Counted from the first letter of the stretch, positions 34,509 to 44,383 are shown. The stretch is DNA of 64,000 bases from Aquiflexum sp. TKW24L (GCF_023502205.1 NZ_JAMFLG010000018.1:1-64000); one strand, 5' to 3'. Notes: a model not told the origin generated them from the letters alone. Made by a program: numbers and translations.

Positions 34509-35858
34509 TTATAGTTTAAGAGGGTTACCCAGGTAAAAATCCAAGACTTTTACTCTGAATATATAGGTGTATTTGGCCGTAACCAAGTCTGCTTGGGCAT
34601 TGAAGAAATTGTTTTGTGCTAACTGGAAGTCGGCAAAATTGATCGCTCCGGCATCAAAACGCTGTTGTGAGATTCTAAATGCTTCCCTCAAAGAAGATAC
34701 ACGCACATGTGAAGCTTGATAAGACTGTCTTGCTGCATCTGCGCTGGTATAGGCACTTTCTATATCTTGTCGTAATTGGTTCACAGTTTCCACTTCCTGA
34801 ATTTCACTCAGTCTTTTTTGGAGTCTTGCCCTTTGGACATTTGCCCTGTTTCTCATATTTGAGAGGAGTGGAATGTTCAGCTGGAGGTTTCCTGAATAGG
34901 AAAAGTTATTACCTATTTGGGTACCGAATCCATCACGAACCCCAAAGAAATTGGGTTGGTCAATATAGTTGGAAAATGCACTGCCTCCGATTCCAAATGT
35001 CGGGAAATAACCTCCCTGAGCAATTTTTACTCCCATTTCTGCACTTTCAACACCCAATTCAGCCGATTTGATTTCTGGCATTAGTATTAAAGCACTTTCA
35101 AATACTTCACCCACTTCTTTGTCTGCCATGGAATATTCTTCTGCCTCCACTTCTGGAATTACAATATTGAAATTGTCATTAAAAGGAACTTGCATAGCTT
35201 GGGCTAAATTTAGCTTTGCTATTCGAAGGTTGTTCGTGGCATTGATGACCTCTAGTTCGTTGGTGGCATTCTGAGCCTGAATGTCCAATTTGTTTGCCAA
35301 AGGAAGCGAACCTGCATCTACCAATTTCGTGGTATTAGTCAATTGTTCCTTGGTACTTAATAGTTGGTTTTGGGCAATTTTTAACTGTTCTGAATTGAAT
35401 ACAACATTAATGAAAAAGTTGATTACGTTCAATGTTATGCTGTTTTCAGTGGCCAAAACATTAAATCTGCCTGCTTCAATATCTATTTTGTTTTGTTGGA
35501 TCGAATTGGTGATTTGCTGACCGGCAAATAGTGTCAAATTAGAACTCGAAAACAGGTTGATATTTCCAATCCTATTATTTTCAAATAGGTTGGTAACAGG
35601 GTTGATTGACCTACCCCAACGATATCCGGAACTTGCGCCTGTTGACCATGAGGGTAGTCGCTGACCCTGGCTTTCAATCAGGTTAGCTTCAGAAATCCCT
35701 AGGTTGGTCTGACTTCGCTGCAGGGTGAGGTTGTTTTCCAAAGCGATTTCTATGCATGTTTCCAGATCCAATCTGCTGTAATCAAAATTCTGGGCGAAAC
35801 TGGTGGAAAATGAAATCAGCAAAAAAGCAACTGCTGATAGGTAAATTTTTTTCATCAT
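34509..35858 (-). CDS. TolC-family outer-membrane efflux protein
   Basis: 449 aa with signal peptide 1-22 (STSFAQ). It has the duplicated OEP architecture: long amphipathic helices around LETCIEIALENNLTLQRSQT and LRIAKLNLAQAMQVPF in repeat 1, and ALILMPEIKSAELGVESAEM and NLQLNIPLLSNMRNRANVQR in repeat 2. Trimeric channel-tunnel in the outer membrane paired with the downstream adaptor. The sdaAB-like gene ends 3 nt before its start, so all three genes form one transcript. Full-length. Confidence 0.92.
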   Translation of the reverse strand: MMKKIYLSAVAFLLISFSTSFAQNFDYSRLDLETCIEIALENNLTLQRSQTNLGISEANLIESQGQRLPSWSTGASSGYRWGRSINPVTNLFENNRIGNINLFSSSNLTLFAGQQITNSIQQNKIDIEAGRFNVLATENSITLNVINFFINVVFNSEQLKIAQNQLLSTKEQLTNTTKLVDAGSLPLANKLDIQAQNATNELEVINATNNLRIAKLNLAQAMQVPFNDNFNIVIPEVEAEEYSMADKEVGEVFESALILMPEIKSAELGVESAEMGVKIAQGGYFPTFGIGGSAFSNYIDQPNFFGVRDGFGTQIGNNFSYSGNLQLNIPLLSNMRNRANVQRARLQKRLSEIQEVETVNQLRQDIESAYTSADAARQSYQASHVRVSSLREAFRISQQRFDAGAINFADFQLAQNNFFNAQADLVTAKYTYIFRVKVLDFYLGNPLKL

Positions 35859-35861
35859 AAG

Positions 35862-36536
35862 TTAATCGATATCAGGTATGTAAATTAATTCTTTGATCCA
35901 AGTCAGGCTGTTGAGGTAATCTATAGTAGTCGGCCTGATGCCACTGTCCATTTCTATTACGTGGCATGCCATGTCATTTTTTCCTTTTCGGGACACGGAC
36001 ATGGTTGCAATATTTGTTTTTTCTTGGGCGATTACACTTGAAATGAAGGCAATTGCACCTGAGACATCATCTGCCTTAATGATCAGTGTATGGGATTGGG
36101 TAGAAAAATTTGCGTTGAAGCCATCTATTTCGGCAATATTGATCACTCCTCCGCCAAGGCTTTCTCCGATTACTTCTACCTTTCTCTCTCCCTTAATCAG
36201 ATTGAGTTTAATGGTATTAGGATGATAGACAGAGGCATTTCCAATTGATTTAAAGGTGAAAAGGAGACCTTTTTCCTGAGCAAGTTCAAATGATTGTTTG
36301 ATACGAACATCATCGGTTTTGAAGTCAAGTAGACCGCCAATAATTGCTTTGTCGCTACCATGACCTTCATATGTCCTTGCAAAAGAATTGTAAAAAGTGA
36401 TGGAAGCTGAATCCGGAATTCCACCTATGACCCGTATTGCAGCTCTTGCAATTCTGACAACTCCGGCTGTATGGGAAGAGGAAGGCCCTATCATTACCGG
36501 ACCGATCATATCAAAAATTCCGCTTTTTGTTCCCAT
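35862..36536 (-). CDS. sdaAB: L-serine ammonia-lyase, beta subunit
   Basis: 224 aa. Iron-sulfur-type L-serine dehydratase beta subunit (serine to pyruvate + ammonia with the alpha subunit). Shows DMIGPVMIGPSSSHTAGVVRIARAAR-like opening (positions about 8-32), FYNSFARTYEGHGSDKAIIGG, then a C-terminal ACT domain (about 150-224, HTLIIKADDVSGAIAFISSV) that would sense serine. ATG 36536 is preferred to the one at 36554 because homologues start just before the GPVMIGPSSSHT motif. The alpha subunit is not in the window. Unusually, it is the promoter-proximal gene of the TolC/adaptor operon. Confidence 0.9.
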   Translation of the reverse strand: MGTKSGIFDMIGPVMIGPSSSHTAGVVRIARAAIRVIGGIPDSASITFYNSFARTYEGHGSDKAIIGGLLDFKTDDVRIKQSFELAQEKGLLFTFKSIGNASVYHPNTIKLNLIKGERKVEVIGESLGGGVINIAEIDGFNANFSTQSHTLIIKADDVSGAIAFISSVIAQEKTNIATMSVSRKGKNDMACHVIEMDSGIRPTTIDYLNSLTWIKELIYIPDID

Positions 36537-36703
36537 GGAAAAACCTAGTTTCAATTAGTATGCTAAAGTAGGAAGGTTTTTAAATTGAAAAAGACATTTT
36601 CAGTAAGTTTGCTCCCAATAAGGATTAAATGTTCATTATTTAATTATTTTTAACGTAGGTAAAAATTAACAAAAATAAGTTATGTTCAATATTGAACACT
36701 ACT

Positions 36704-37525
36704 ATGGTCGGATTTGATACAATTTTTCTTTACAAACACCAAGATGGAATTTGGTCAGACCACGCTGATGATTTCCACAACAGAGGCTTTCTCTTTGGTG
36801 ATGGGCTGTTTGAAACTATGGTTTTCACAAAAGGTAAAATCAGGTTTGCTTTAAAACATACCAATAGACTTGCGGAAGGCATGAGGACTTTATCTTTAGG
36901 GACTGAGGGGCTTTCTCAAATAAGTGAAATCGAGATTCTCCTCAATGAAATATGGGGAGATAAAAAAAATCTTAGAATAAGGTGGAATATATATAGGTCA
37001 GGCTTGGGCAAATATACTCCCGAAACAAATTATGTGCTTGAAAGCCTTCAGATTCATACTTTTTATCCTGCTCCAAAGCTTAAAGAAAAAGCCTATATCA
37101 GTCAAAATATCCATATGCAAAAAACATCTTGGAGCCACTGTAAGACTTTAAGTGCCCTGACATATGTCATGGCAAATCAAGAAAGAAAGACAAAAGGTTA
37201 TGATGAAGTGATATTGACCAATGCTGATGGATATGTAAGTGAAGCAGGCTCTTGTAATATGTTTTGGGTAAAAAACGGTATTTATTTCACCCCTTCTTTG
37301 GATTCAGGATGTATTGCAGGAATAGGAAGAGAAGTGATCCTTGAATATTTTAAGAAAACCAACATCCCTTTTTCTGAAGGTCTTTTTAAGGTTGATGAAC
37401 TTCTGCCTGCTGATCAGATTTTTACAAGCAATGTCACAGGAATCAGCTTCGTCAAGTCAATTGAAAATAAAGATTATGATAGCAGACTAAATGAAGGTTT
37501 AGAAGGGATTTTTAAAATTAAATAG
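36704..37525 (+). CDS. Class IV aminotransferase (branched-chain / aminodeoxychorismate lyase type)
   Basis: 273-aa fold-type IV PLP enzyme. Features: NRGFLFGDGLFETMVFTKGK near the N-terminus, RIRWNIYRSG, SALTYVMANQERKTKGYDEV with the active-site Lys region, LTNADGYVSEAGSCNMFWVK, and SGCIAGIGREVILEY. The E-A-G/S-N motif pattern resembles both BCAT and PabC; the short length fits PabC (4-amino-4-deoxychorismate lyase) slightly better, but I leave it unassigned. ATG 36704 is chosen; the longer frame starts at TTG 36692. It converges on the thymidylate synthase gene with a 12-nt gap; a folate link (PabC with ThyA) is tempting but not proven. Confidence 0.85.
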   Translation: MVGFDTIFLYKHQDGIWSDHADDFHNRGFLFGDGLFETMVFTKGKIRFALKHTNRLAEGMRTLSLGTEGLSQISEIEILLNEIWGDKKNLRIRWNIYRSGLGKYTPETNYVLESLQIHTFYPAPKLKEKAYISQNIHMQKTSWSHCKTLSALTYVMANQERKTKGYDEVILTNADGYVSEAGSCNMFWVKNGIYFTPSLDSGCIAGIGREVILEYFKKTNIPFSEGLFKVDELLPADQIFTSNVTGISFVKSIENKDYDSRLNEGLEGIFKIK

Positions 37526-37537
37526 CGCTTTCAAGAG

Positions 37538-38332
37538 TCAGATTGCCACCACTGCCTTGATATGTGGATGAGGATCGTAATTGAGAAGTTCGAAATCTTC
37601 GTATTCAAATGCGAAAATATCTTTCACATCGGGGTTGATCTTCATGGTAGGAAGTGGTCTCAATTCCCGGCTGAGCTGCAGATTGGTCTGCTCAATGTGG
37701 TTGCTATATAAGTGGGCATCTCCAAAAGTATGGATAAATTCTCCCGGCACAAGGTCACAAACTTGGGCAACCATCAGGGTGAACAAAGCATACGAAGCAA
37801 TATTGAAGGGAACTCCCAAAAACACATCCGCACTTCTTTGATAGAGCTGGCAGGAAAGCTTGCCGTCCGCCACATAAAACTGGAATATCATATGGCAGGG
37901 AGGGAGTGCCATGTGGTCCACATCTGCCACATTCCATGCACTGACGATATGCCTTCTGCTGTCAGGTTTGGTTTTGATCTGATGGATCAGGTTTTTGATC
38001 TGATCGATTTCTCCTCCTTTGCAATCTGGCCAATGCCTCCATTGATAACCGTAAACAGGTCCTAAGTCTCCGTTTTCATCTGCCCATTCATCCCAGATAC
38101 TCACTTTGTTGTCATTGAGGTATTTGATATTGCTGTCTCCTTTGAGAAACCATAGCAACTCAATGATGATAGAGCGAAGGTGGAGTTTTTTGGTGGTGAC
38201 CACAGGAAAACCTTCGGCAAGATTGAAGCGCATTTGGTATCCAAAGACACTGATGGTTCCTGTACCTGTCCGGTCAGTTTTGGTGACACCATTGTCCAAA
38301 ATGTGCTGCATCAAATCGTGGTATTGCTTCAT
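37538..38332 (-). CDS. thyA: Thymidylate synthase
   Basis: 264-aa ThyA that methylates dUMP to dTMP with 5,10-methylenetetrahydrofolate. With the [12 protein letters not shown] start (38332) the catalytic cysteine in [10 protein letters not shown] is C146, the same number as in E. coli ThyA, which supports this start over 38338. Other invariants: [59 protein letters not shown] and HLYSNHIEQ. Complete and normal. Confidence 0.97.
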   Translation of the reverse strand: MKQYHDLMQHILDNGVTKTDRTGTGTISVFGYQMRFNLAEGFPVVTTKKLHLRSIIIELLWFLKGDSNIKYLNDNKVSIWDEWADENGDLGPVYGYQWRHWPDCKGGEIDQIKNLIHQIKTKPDSRRHIVSAWNVADVDHMALPPCHMIFQFYVADGKLSCQLYQRSADVFLGVPFNIASYALFTLMVAQVCDLVPGEFIHTFGDAHLYSNHIEQTNLQLSRELRPLPTMKINPDVKDIFAFEYEDFELLNYDPHPHIKAVVAI

Positions 38333-38338
38333 AATCAA

Positions 38339-38670
38339 AGAGGGAATTTTATTGTCGGCAAGATAGGAAGATATGTAAAATTAGGAAAGGAGGATTTTGC
38401 TTTTGTTAGGGAATGATGATTTTGTTTGTACGTAATCTTACCACTATCCTGTTGATCCATAAATTTTAATCAAATAGATATTCATCGATATTGAATCTGA
38501 AGGTGGGATTAAAGATAGGCTTTTGGAGTTCACTTGTAAAAAAGCAGATAATCAATTAAAGATAAATTCTCACACAGGGCATTTGTACCAATTCTATAAA
38601 GTTATTGCGTGTTACTTTTTTATGAAGTTGTAAACAAAACAAAGGCTAACCTGTATCTTTCGAAGTCCTT
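38339..38670. other. Intergenic between thyA and the RND gene
   Basis: 332 bp between divergent genes. A possible promoter for the RND gene is TATCTTTCG near 38656 (close to TAnnTTTG, without a well-spaced TTTG). A 50-codon open stretch about 38483-38635 has no start and no family resemblance. Nothing else seen. Confidence 0.45.
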
Positions 38671-40923
38671 ATGTTTACAAAAAAGATTTCGATTTATTTA
38701 TTGGCTTTGGCAGTGTTGCTGACATTGGGCATCGCTATTTTCCCGCCATTGGTTATTTTTGATTATGATTTTGAAAGTTTTTTCCCTCAGGAAGATGAGG
38801 AGCTTTCCTTTTATCAGGATTTCAGGAATAGGTTTGAAAATGACAATGATTACCTCCTGATAGCGCTAGGACAGGAACCTGATATCTTTGATTCAGCTTT
38901 TTTGTCGGCATCCAATTCCCTAAATGAAAGCCTAAAAAACTTGGAAAAAGTGGAGCGTACCATTTCACTTTTGGATTTGGCGGATCCTATTATCAATCCT
39001 TTTGGGATTCGATACCAAAAAGTTTTGTCATGGGAAAATCCAGGGGATCTTGACTTTTCAAAGAAATCCATTCTTCGGTCAAATCAATATCTGGAAAGCC
39101 TTATCAGTGAGGATGGCGGTTACCTTTTGATTATTCTGAAAAATCAACAGGGGATCAGTAAAAAAGATGGGGATGTTTTATATAATGAAATCGAAAAACT
39201 TGTATCTGATTCAGGGATTTCAAATTACCATCTTGCAGGAAAAATCAGGGCACAGGGAGAATTTGTCCAACTAATGCAGGAGGAGTTTTCTTTATTTTTA
39301 GGCATCTCCATAGCGATGATCGTATTGCTACTCATTGTTATTTTTAGGACATGGTGGGGAGTGGTGGTACCTGTCGTGGTACTTATGTTGGGGATTTTAT
39401 GGACTATTTCATTTTCGCTGTATTTTGGGAAGCCTCTGGATGTGATGTCTGTGATGCAGCCGACCATTCTTTCAGTTGTTGGATTGGCGGGTTTAATCCA
39501 TTTTTTCAATCATTATTTGGCTCAGATCAGGAATGGATTTCCGAAAAATGAAGCTGTCCAAAAATGTTTCTCAGAGTTATGGATGGCCGTTTTTTTGACC
39601 TGTTTTACCACAGCTTTGGGTTTTTTTTCGCTCTATTTTACCAATATCCCGAGTTTGAAGTTTTTTGGACTTTATACTGGCATTGGGGTAATGTTGATGT
39701 TTTTGGCCGTGATGATGGTTGCTCCGGGGTTGCTGTATCTGTTGACTCCATTCAAAGTTTCAGAAAACGATTCTTTTTCCAAAATGTGGAGAAAATGGAT
39801 GAGAAAAGCTTTTTTGTGGACCATTTCAAATACTAAACCAATCGTAGGAATATTTATTTTGGTTACACTGATGTCAAGTTTGGCCATGTCAAGACTTCAA
39901 GTTAATGGTTTTATTTTGGATGATTTACCTGAAAAAAATTTACTGATAGCCGAATTTAGATTTTTTGACCGGGAATTTGGAGGTTCAAAGCCACTGGAGT
40001 TTTCATTGGAGAGTGGCCCGGCCGCAAAAAATCTTGTGCAGTATGAGGTCCTAAGAGAACAGGAGAAACTTGAAGGTTTTGTCAGGGAAGTTTTTGGGGC
40101 ATCTCAAATTATATCTCCTTTGACCTTTGCCAAGACAGTTAATAAAGCTGTCAACGGAGGTAACGAAAAGGCATTTATAACTCCTTCCAAAGGGCAGATC
40201 CAGCGAATCTTGCCTTATGTTGATAATGCTTTGGAAAAGGCACCTGTTAAGATTTTGACTTCTAACCTTAGATCTGGGAGACTATCTACCCGAACTGAAG
40301 ATATGGGTAGCTATGAATCCTCTATTATGAAAGCAAAGCTTTCTCATTTTCTGGAAACTGAAATCAATCCCGATTTGCTAAAAGTCAGGATTACAGGAAC
40401 TTCCCATCTTATAGATATCAGTCATGAAAGTGTCACCTCCCAATTAGCCAAAGGATTGGGATTTGCTTTTGGGATTGTTGCATTGATTGTTGGTTTTTTA
40501 TTTAAGTCATGGAAATTAGCCATCGTGGCTTTGATTCCCAATATCATTCCGCTTATTTGGGTTTGTGGGATGATGTTTGTTTTAGGCATTGAATTGAAAC
40601 TCACCACCGCCATTATTTTCACTGTTGCTTTTGGGATAGCTGTAGACGATACCATTCACTTTATGGCAAAATTAAAAATGGAATTGAATAAAGGAAAATC
40701 TTGGCTTTATGCAATAAAAAGGACTTATCTGGAAACAGGAAAAGCAATTATACTTACTACGCTTGTATTGGTTTTGGGATTTTCTGTCTTGACGTTGAGT
40801 GAGTTTGGTGTCACGTATTATTCAGGTTTATTGATAGGAATGTCCTTGGTCTTTGCCTTGGTTTCTGATTTGGTTTTACTTCCGGTAATGTTGATTTTTT
40901 TGCGAACGGGAAAAAGAAAATAA
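38671..40923 (+). CDS. RND-superfamily (HAE3/MMPL-type) exporter
   Basis: 750-aa inner-membrane protein with the duplicated RND layout. TM1 (about 5-27) and a periplasmic loop (about 28-205) lead to a cluster of five helices (206-360, LFLGISIAMIVLLLIVIFRT). TM7 (about 375-400) and a second periplasmic loop lead to another five-helix cluster (about 590-745), with FTVAFGIAVDDTIHFMAKLK carrying the conserved Asp pair of RND proton pathways. Similar to HAE3/MMPL proteins that export hopanoids, lipids or pigments in Gram-negatives; substrate unknown. It needs no adaptor. Converges on the EEP gene with a 2-nt gap. Confidence 0.88.
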   Translation: MFTKKISIYLLALAVLLTLGIAIFPPLVIFDYDFESFFPQEDEELSFYQDFRNRFENDNDYLLIALGQEPDIFDSAFLSASNSLNESLKNLEKVERTISLLDLADPIINPFGIRYQKVLSWENPGDLDFSKKSILRSNQYLESLISEDGGYLLIILKNQQGISKKDGDVLYNEIEKLVSDSGISNYHLAGKIRAQGEFVQLMQEEFSLFLGISIAMIVLLLIVIFRTWWGVVVPVVVLMLGILWTISFSLYFGKPLDVMSVMQPTILSVVGLAGLIHFFNHYLAQIRNGFPKNEAVQKCFSELWMAVFLTCFTTALGFFSLYFTNIPSLKFFGLYTGIGVMLMFLAVMMVAPGLLYLLTPFKVSENDSFSKMWRKWMRKAFLWTISNTKPIVGIFILVTLMSSLAMSRLQVNGFILDDLPEKNLLIAEFRFFDREFGGSKPLEFSLESGPAAKNLVQYEVLREQEKLEGFVREVFGASQIISPLTFAKTVNKAVNGGNEKAFITPSKGQIQRILPYVDNALEKAPVKILTSNLRSGRLSTRTEDMGSYESSIMKAKLSHFLETEINPDLLKVRITGTSHLIDISHESVTSQLAKGLGFAFGIVALIVGFLFKSWKLAIVALIPNIIPLIWVCGMMFVLGIELKLTTAIIFTVAFGIAVDDTIHFMAKLKMELNKGKSWLYAIKRTYLETGKAIILTTLVLVLGFSVLTLSEFGVTYYSGLLIGMSLVFALVSDLVLLPVMLIFLRTGKRK

Positions 40924-40925
40924 AC

Positions 40926-42002
40926 TTATTCTTCAACTGCAGTTTTGATTTTTTTGATAGGCTTATCCAATGAAAATACTGCAGAAACAGGATAATGATC
41001 CGAATAGTCCACTTCTGAATGTGTTTTAAAATGAAGGATATCCAAGACATCATCAAAAAAGATATTGTCAATCCTTAAGAAAAAAAGTACTTTGTTGTAG
41101 GTAAAACCGAAGCCATTCCCGGCTTTTTCAAAACCGTTGTTCATAAGATTTCTCAGGGTAAAATAGGTATAACTGTAAGGGACGTCATTAAAATCACCGA
41201 CCAAAATATTGGCATAGGGACTATTATCCATATGTTCCATCAATATTTCTAATTGGGTCGCTCTAGTCACCTGACCTCTTTTTAATTTTCTAAGTGTTTG
41301 CTTGTAGTTTTCTTTAATCCCTTCCAGATCCTTGAGTTCTGCAGAGGGAATATTCATAGATTCAAGATGGACATTATAGATCCGGATGGTATCTTTTTCT
41401 ACTTTGATATCTGCAAAAATGATCCCATTTGTACTTCTGGAATCAAGGACGACACCTTCATTGACGATTGGATATTTACTAAAAATAGCCATTCCAAAGG
41501 TGCTTGACTTTGGATTTCCCTGAATTACCTGATAATAATGATGGTATCCTGCCTCTTTGCCCAAAAGCCGGATAGTGTTTCTTGATGGAGTGGTTGGGTC
41601 TTGGTAAAATTCCTGAAAACATTTGATGTCAGAAGGATCGTCCTGCAACCATTGAATCAGGTTTTTGGAAACGTCTGCATTTCCCTTTTCTGATTTCTGA
41701 TAACTGAACATATGCACATTGTAACTTAAAACAGATAGCCCTTCTTTTAATTCAGGCAGAGTACGAATTTGAATTGTTACGCCTACAAACTTCCATCCGA
41801 TTACCAAAGCAATTAATGGAAGCAAAGCCAATTTCCTTTTTGCAAATACCAGAGCGACAAAAAGGAAGCCGTTGATGACAAGTAATAAAGGTATTGTGAG
41901 CGTGGCCAAACCCACATAAGGGAAATATTCTGGGGAGATATAAACGCTGAAAAATAATGCCAATGAAACCAAAAAGAAAAAGGACGTAAGGAATCTAATC
42001 AT
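40926..42002 (-). CDS. Membrane-anchored endonuclease/exonuclease/phosphatase-family protein
   Basis: 358 aa. Three hydrophobic helices at the N-terminus (about 4-22, 30-55, 62-78) precede an EEP catalytic domain (about 95-345). Motifs: VLSYNVHMFSYQ, IKCFQEFY (metal-binding Glu), RIYNVHLES, NILVGDFNDVPYSYTYF (Asp-Asn pair), and SDHYPVSAVF with the catalytic His. The family includes nucleases and phospho(di)esterases; this membrane-tethered form is common in Bacteroidota and its substrate is unknown. Immediately downstream of the M24 peptidase gene on the same strand (108-nt gap with a weak hairpin). Confidence 0.87.
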   Translation of the reverse strand: MIRFLTSFFFLVSLALFFSVYISPEYFPYVGLATLTIPLLLVINGFLFVALVFAKRKLALLPLIALVIGWKFVGVTIQIRTLPELKEGLSVLSYNVHMFSYQKSEKGNADVSKNLIQWLQDDPSDIKCFQEFYQDPTTPSRNTIRLLGKEAGYHHYYQVIQGNPKSSTFGMAIFSKYPIVNEGVVLDSRSTNGIIFADIKVEKDTIRIYNVHLESMNIPSAELKDLEGIKENYKQTLRKLKRGQVTRATQLEILMEHMDNSPYANILVGDFNDVPYSYTYFTLRNLMNNGFEKAGNGFGFTYNKVLFFLRIDNIFFDDVLDILHFKTHSEVDYSDHYPVSAVFSLDKPIKKIKTAVEE

Positions 42003-42110
42003 TGGCTATTATAATTTGTCGCGAAAATAAAGGGAATTCAATCTCATTCCAAATAAAAGCGGTATCCATGAAACGGCAAAATGGACGAGCCATTTCATGG
42101 AACCTAGGGG

Positions 42111-43457
42111 TTATTTTATAAGGATGAGTTCGCTTTGCGGCTCCATCAGATACCTCGCACCATCTTTTGTGACTACTGCTGTTTCTTCCACAGACATGGT
42201 TTTGGTACCTGACTCAGGCAGTTTCCATGCATGAAAACCATCAAAGGCGAAAAGCATCCCCTCTTTTAAGGGTTTCATGGCAGCCGGCCTTACCGTTGGG
42301 TCAGGCAATAACCCTCCTCCAAGATTAGGTCCGATATCGTGGGCAACATAGCCTACAGGGTGACCCGTACTCCACATGACAGGTTCAGACCCTCTCTCTG
42401 CCATCCAATCTCTTTGCGCTTTATCCACTTGGTATCCCAAAACTCCAGGTCTCATGGCATCCAAAGCAATCCTATTGCCGCCGATAGAGCTTTCAAAATA
42501 AAACTGGACGGAATCAGGGGCTTGGGTTTCACCTTCTCGTAATACGTAAGCAAACCTTTGGATATCTGATACCCACATATCATAAACCCTGATTCCGAAG
42601 TCAGTCTGGATGACATCACCTGGCATGATGACTTTCTCAGTGGAGTGGGAGTGCCCCCTGTCTGGACCGGAATTGACATTTGGGTTTTGGTCAGGTGACC
42701 ATCCATCTTTGACACCATATTCTTCCATTTTCTTTTTGAGAAATTTAGCTATGTCTGCATCAGTGCTCTTTCCCGGAACGACACTGGCATAGGCTTCATG
42801 TTGCCATTTGGAGGTTAGGATTGCAGCTTGGGTCATGATTTCGACTTCTGCCGGAAGTTTGACAGACAGCCATTCATAAATCAGGTCATCTGCAGACACT
42901 AACTTTCCAGCTTCTTTTCCAAATGCCTCCTCCAAGTTTTTTCTTTGGGTAAAACTCAATCCGTCTGCCAATTCATTTTCAAATGAGCTGTTGATTGCGA
43001 TCTTGTTAAACAGTTTTACTTTGATAAATTCTGAGGCATCTGCGAGGGCAGAATTTCCCCTTTGCACAGGAATAACTTCGTCATGGATTTTTAGATCAGC
43101 CAATGCAGTTGCTTCCCCGATGGGGCAGAATACCACTGACTTTACATTATTTCCATCCAAGTAAAAAAGAAATAAGGCCTGACCTCCGGCATTTTCCCCT
43201 CCTATATGATGAGCGATTGGGTCATTGTTATTTTCTCTACATAAAATCACCCAGGCGTCAACCCCGGCTGATTTCATTGCCTCCGGAAGTAAATTTTGAA
43301 TTCGTTCTTTTCGAATCTCATGCCATGGACTTGGTCCTGAAAAGGGATTTTCAATGGATTCTTCTTTTTGGGGCTCGGCCTGACATGAAAATAATATCAA
43401 AATAAGTGCAAAAGCATGGATGGTGGAAATACCATTCCTTAACAAAACATGTAACAT
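42111..43457 (-). CDS. M24-family metallopeptidase (Xaa-Pro aminopeptidase-like) lipoprotein
   Basis: 448 aa. Lipoprotein signal ending ILFSCQAE. An N-terminal creatinase-like domain (about 40-200) is followed by the pita-bread catalytic domain (about 210-440). Metal ligands: D in VIQTDFGIRVYD, D in WVSDIQRFAY, H in STGHPVGYVAHD, and E in SVEETAVVT. The fourth ligand position, usually Glu in a TIEP-like motif, reads FAFDGF, an Asp instead. That change may alter or lower activity, or may be a subfamily trait. Extracytoplasmic by virtue of lipidation. Confidence 0.86.
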   Translation of the reverse strand: MLHVLLRNGISTIHAFALILILFSCQAEPQKEESIENPFSGPSPWHEIRKERIQNLLPEAMKSAGVDAWVILCRENNNDPIAHHIGGENAGGQALFLFYLDGNNVKSVVFCPIGEATALADLKIHDEVIPVQRGNSALADASEFIKVKLFNKIAINSSFENELADGLSFTQRKNLEEAFGKEAGKLVSADDLIYEWLSVKLPAEVEIMTQAAILTSKWQHEAYASVVPGKSTDADIAKFLKKKMEEYGVKDGWSPDQNPNVNSGPDRGHSHSTEKVIMPGDVIQTDFGIRVYDMWVSDIQRFAYVLREGETQAPDSVQFYFESSIGGNRIALDAMRPGVLGYQVDKAQRDWMAERGSEPVMWSTGHPVGYVAHDIGPNLGGGLLPDPTVRPAAMKPLKEGMLFAFDGFHAWKLPESGTKTMSVEETAVVTKDGARYLMEPQSELILIK

Positions 43458-43623
43458 TATAAATTTTGGTTTGAATGAAGTGAGAAATTTAACTTAACAA
43501 GGGAAGAATAAAAAGCCTTTTTTTAAGACGCTGATTTATTTCAGGTAATCAGGGGTTTATTGTTGGTTTAATCAATGATTTAAACTGCTTCCAAAGGACT
43601 TTATCTCAGTATCTAGACGTTTG

Positions 43624-43657
43624 TTTGGTTTTGTTGAAAAAAAAATAATTATCTTCG
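43624..43657 (+). promoter_or_regulatory. Likely promoter of the DUF2911 gene
   Basis: TTTG (43624-43627), 22 nt, TATCTTCG (43650-43657), one mismatch to TAnnTTTG; 20 nt upstream of the ATG. Confidence 0.5.
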
Positions 43658-43677
43658 ATTCGTAAAAACTACACTTT

Positions 43678-44253
43678 ATGAAAAAATCAAACTTGTTCAC
43701 CTTGGCTGTTTTCTCAGCCACAACAATGTTTTTTGCAGCTTGCGGAGCGGAAAAAAGCACCGAAACAACTGAAACTGAAGAAGTCACCTCAGAACAAAAA
43801 GCCGAGTCGGAAGAAAGACCAAGTCCACTCAGAACTTTGGATGGAAATGTAGGTACGGCAAAATTGATGGTTCAATATGGAGCTCCCTCCATCAAAGGAA
43901 GGGTGGTATGGGGCGACCTCGTACCTTATAATGAAGTGTGGAGAACTGGCGCAAATGAGGCGACTTATGTGGATTTTAGTTCTGACGTTAACGTCGAAGG
44001 GAAGCCATTGAAAGCAGGTAAATATTCTTTATTTACTATTCCAAAAGCTACCGGAGCTTGGACAGTGATTTTCAATTCGGAATGGAATCTAGAGCATGGT
44101 CACTTCCAATACAAAGAAGAAAATGATGTCCTTAGGGTAGAATCTACCCCACAGTGGGTGGCTGAAAGTCAGGAACAACTAACCATAGCGATTGAATCTC
44201 CCGGAATCGTGGTGCGTTGGGAAAAATTAATGCTGCCGATAACAATCCAGTAA
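43678..44253 (+). CDS. DUF2911-domain lipoprotein
   Basis: 191 aa. Lipoprotein signal (FFAACGAEK, Cys at about 22), a low-complexity Glu/Thr linker (about 25-45), then a DUF2911 domain. Conserved stretches: LMVQYGAPSIKGRVVWGDLV, YNEVWRTGANEATYVDFSSD, PLKAGKYSLFTIP and WTVIFNSEWNLE. The family is widespread in Bacteroidota with no known function; the beta-rich fold and lipidation suggest a periplasmic or surface role. Single-gene unit between a promoter and a strong terminator. Confidence 0.9.
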   Translation: MKKSNLFTLAVFSATTMFFAACGAEKSTETTETEEVTSEQKAESEERPSPLRTLDGNVGTAKLMVQYGAPSIKGRVVWGDLVPYNEVWRTGANEATYVDFSSDVNVEGKPLKAGKYSLFTIPKATGAWTVIFNSEWNLEHGHFQYKEENDVLRVESTPQWVAESQEQLTIAIESPGIVVRWEKLMLPITIQ

Positions 44254-44264
44254 TTTTCAATTTC

Positions 44265-44304
44265 CAAAAAAGACCCTGTTGAATTTTTGACAGGGTCTTT
44301 TTTG
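44265..44304 (+). terminator. Terminator after the DUF2911 gene
   Basis: GACCCTGT pairs with ACAGGGTC, A6 before and T6 after; works on both strands. Confidence 0.9.
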
Positions 44305-44383
44305 TACTTTTTTTTGAGTTGAATTGATCTATTAAGCCCACGTTCAACCGTTAATTTCAAACACCATTCTTGAACACCCCCCT

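Noticed and set aside
38483-38635. Open 50-codon stretch between thyA and the RND gene
   Set aside because: No start codon, no family resemblance, and preceded by a stop; treated as chance.
42064-42100. CCATGAAA/TTTCATGG hairpin between the M24 and EEP genes
   Set aside because: Stem is interrupted and has no T run on the transcribed strand; too weak to call a terminator.
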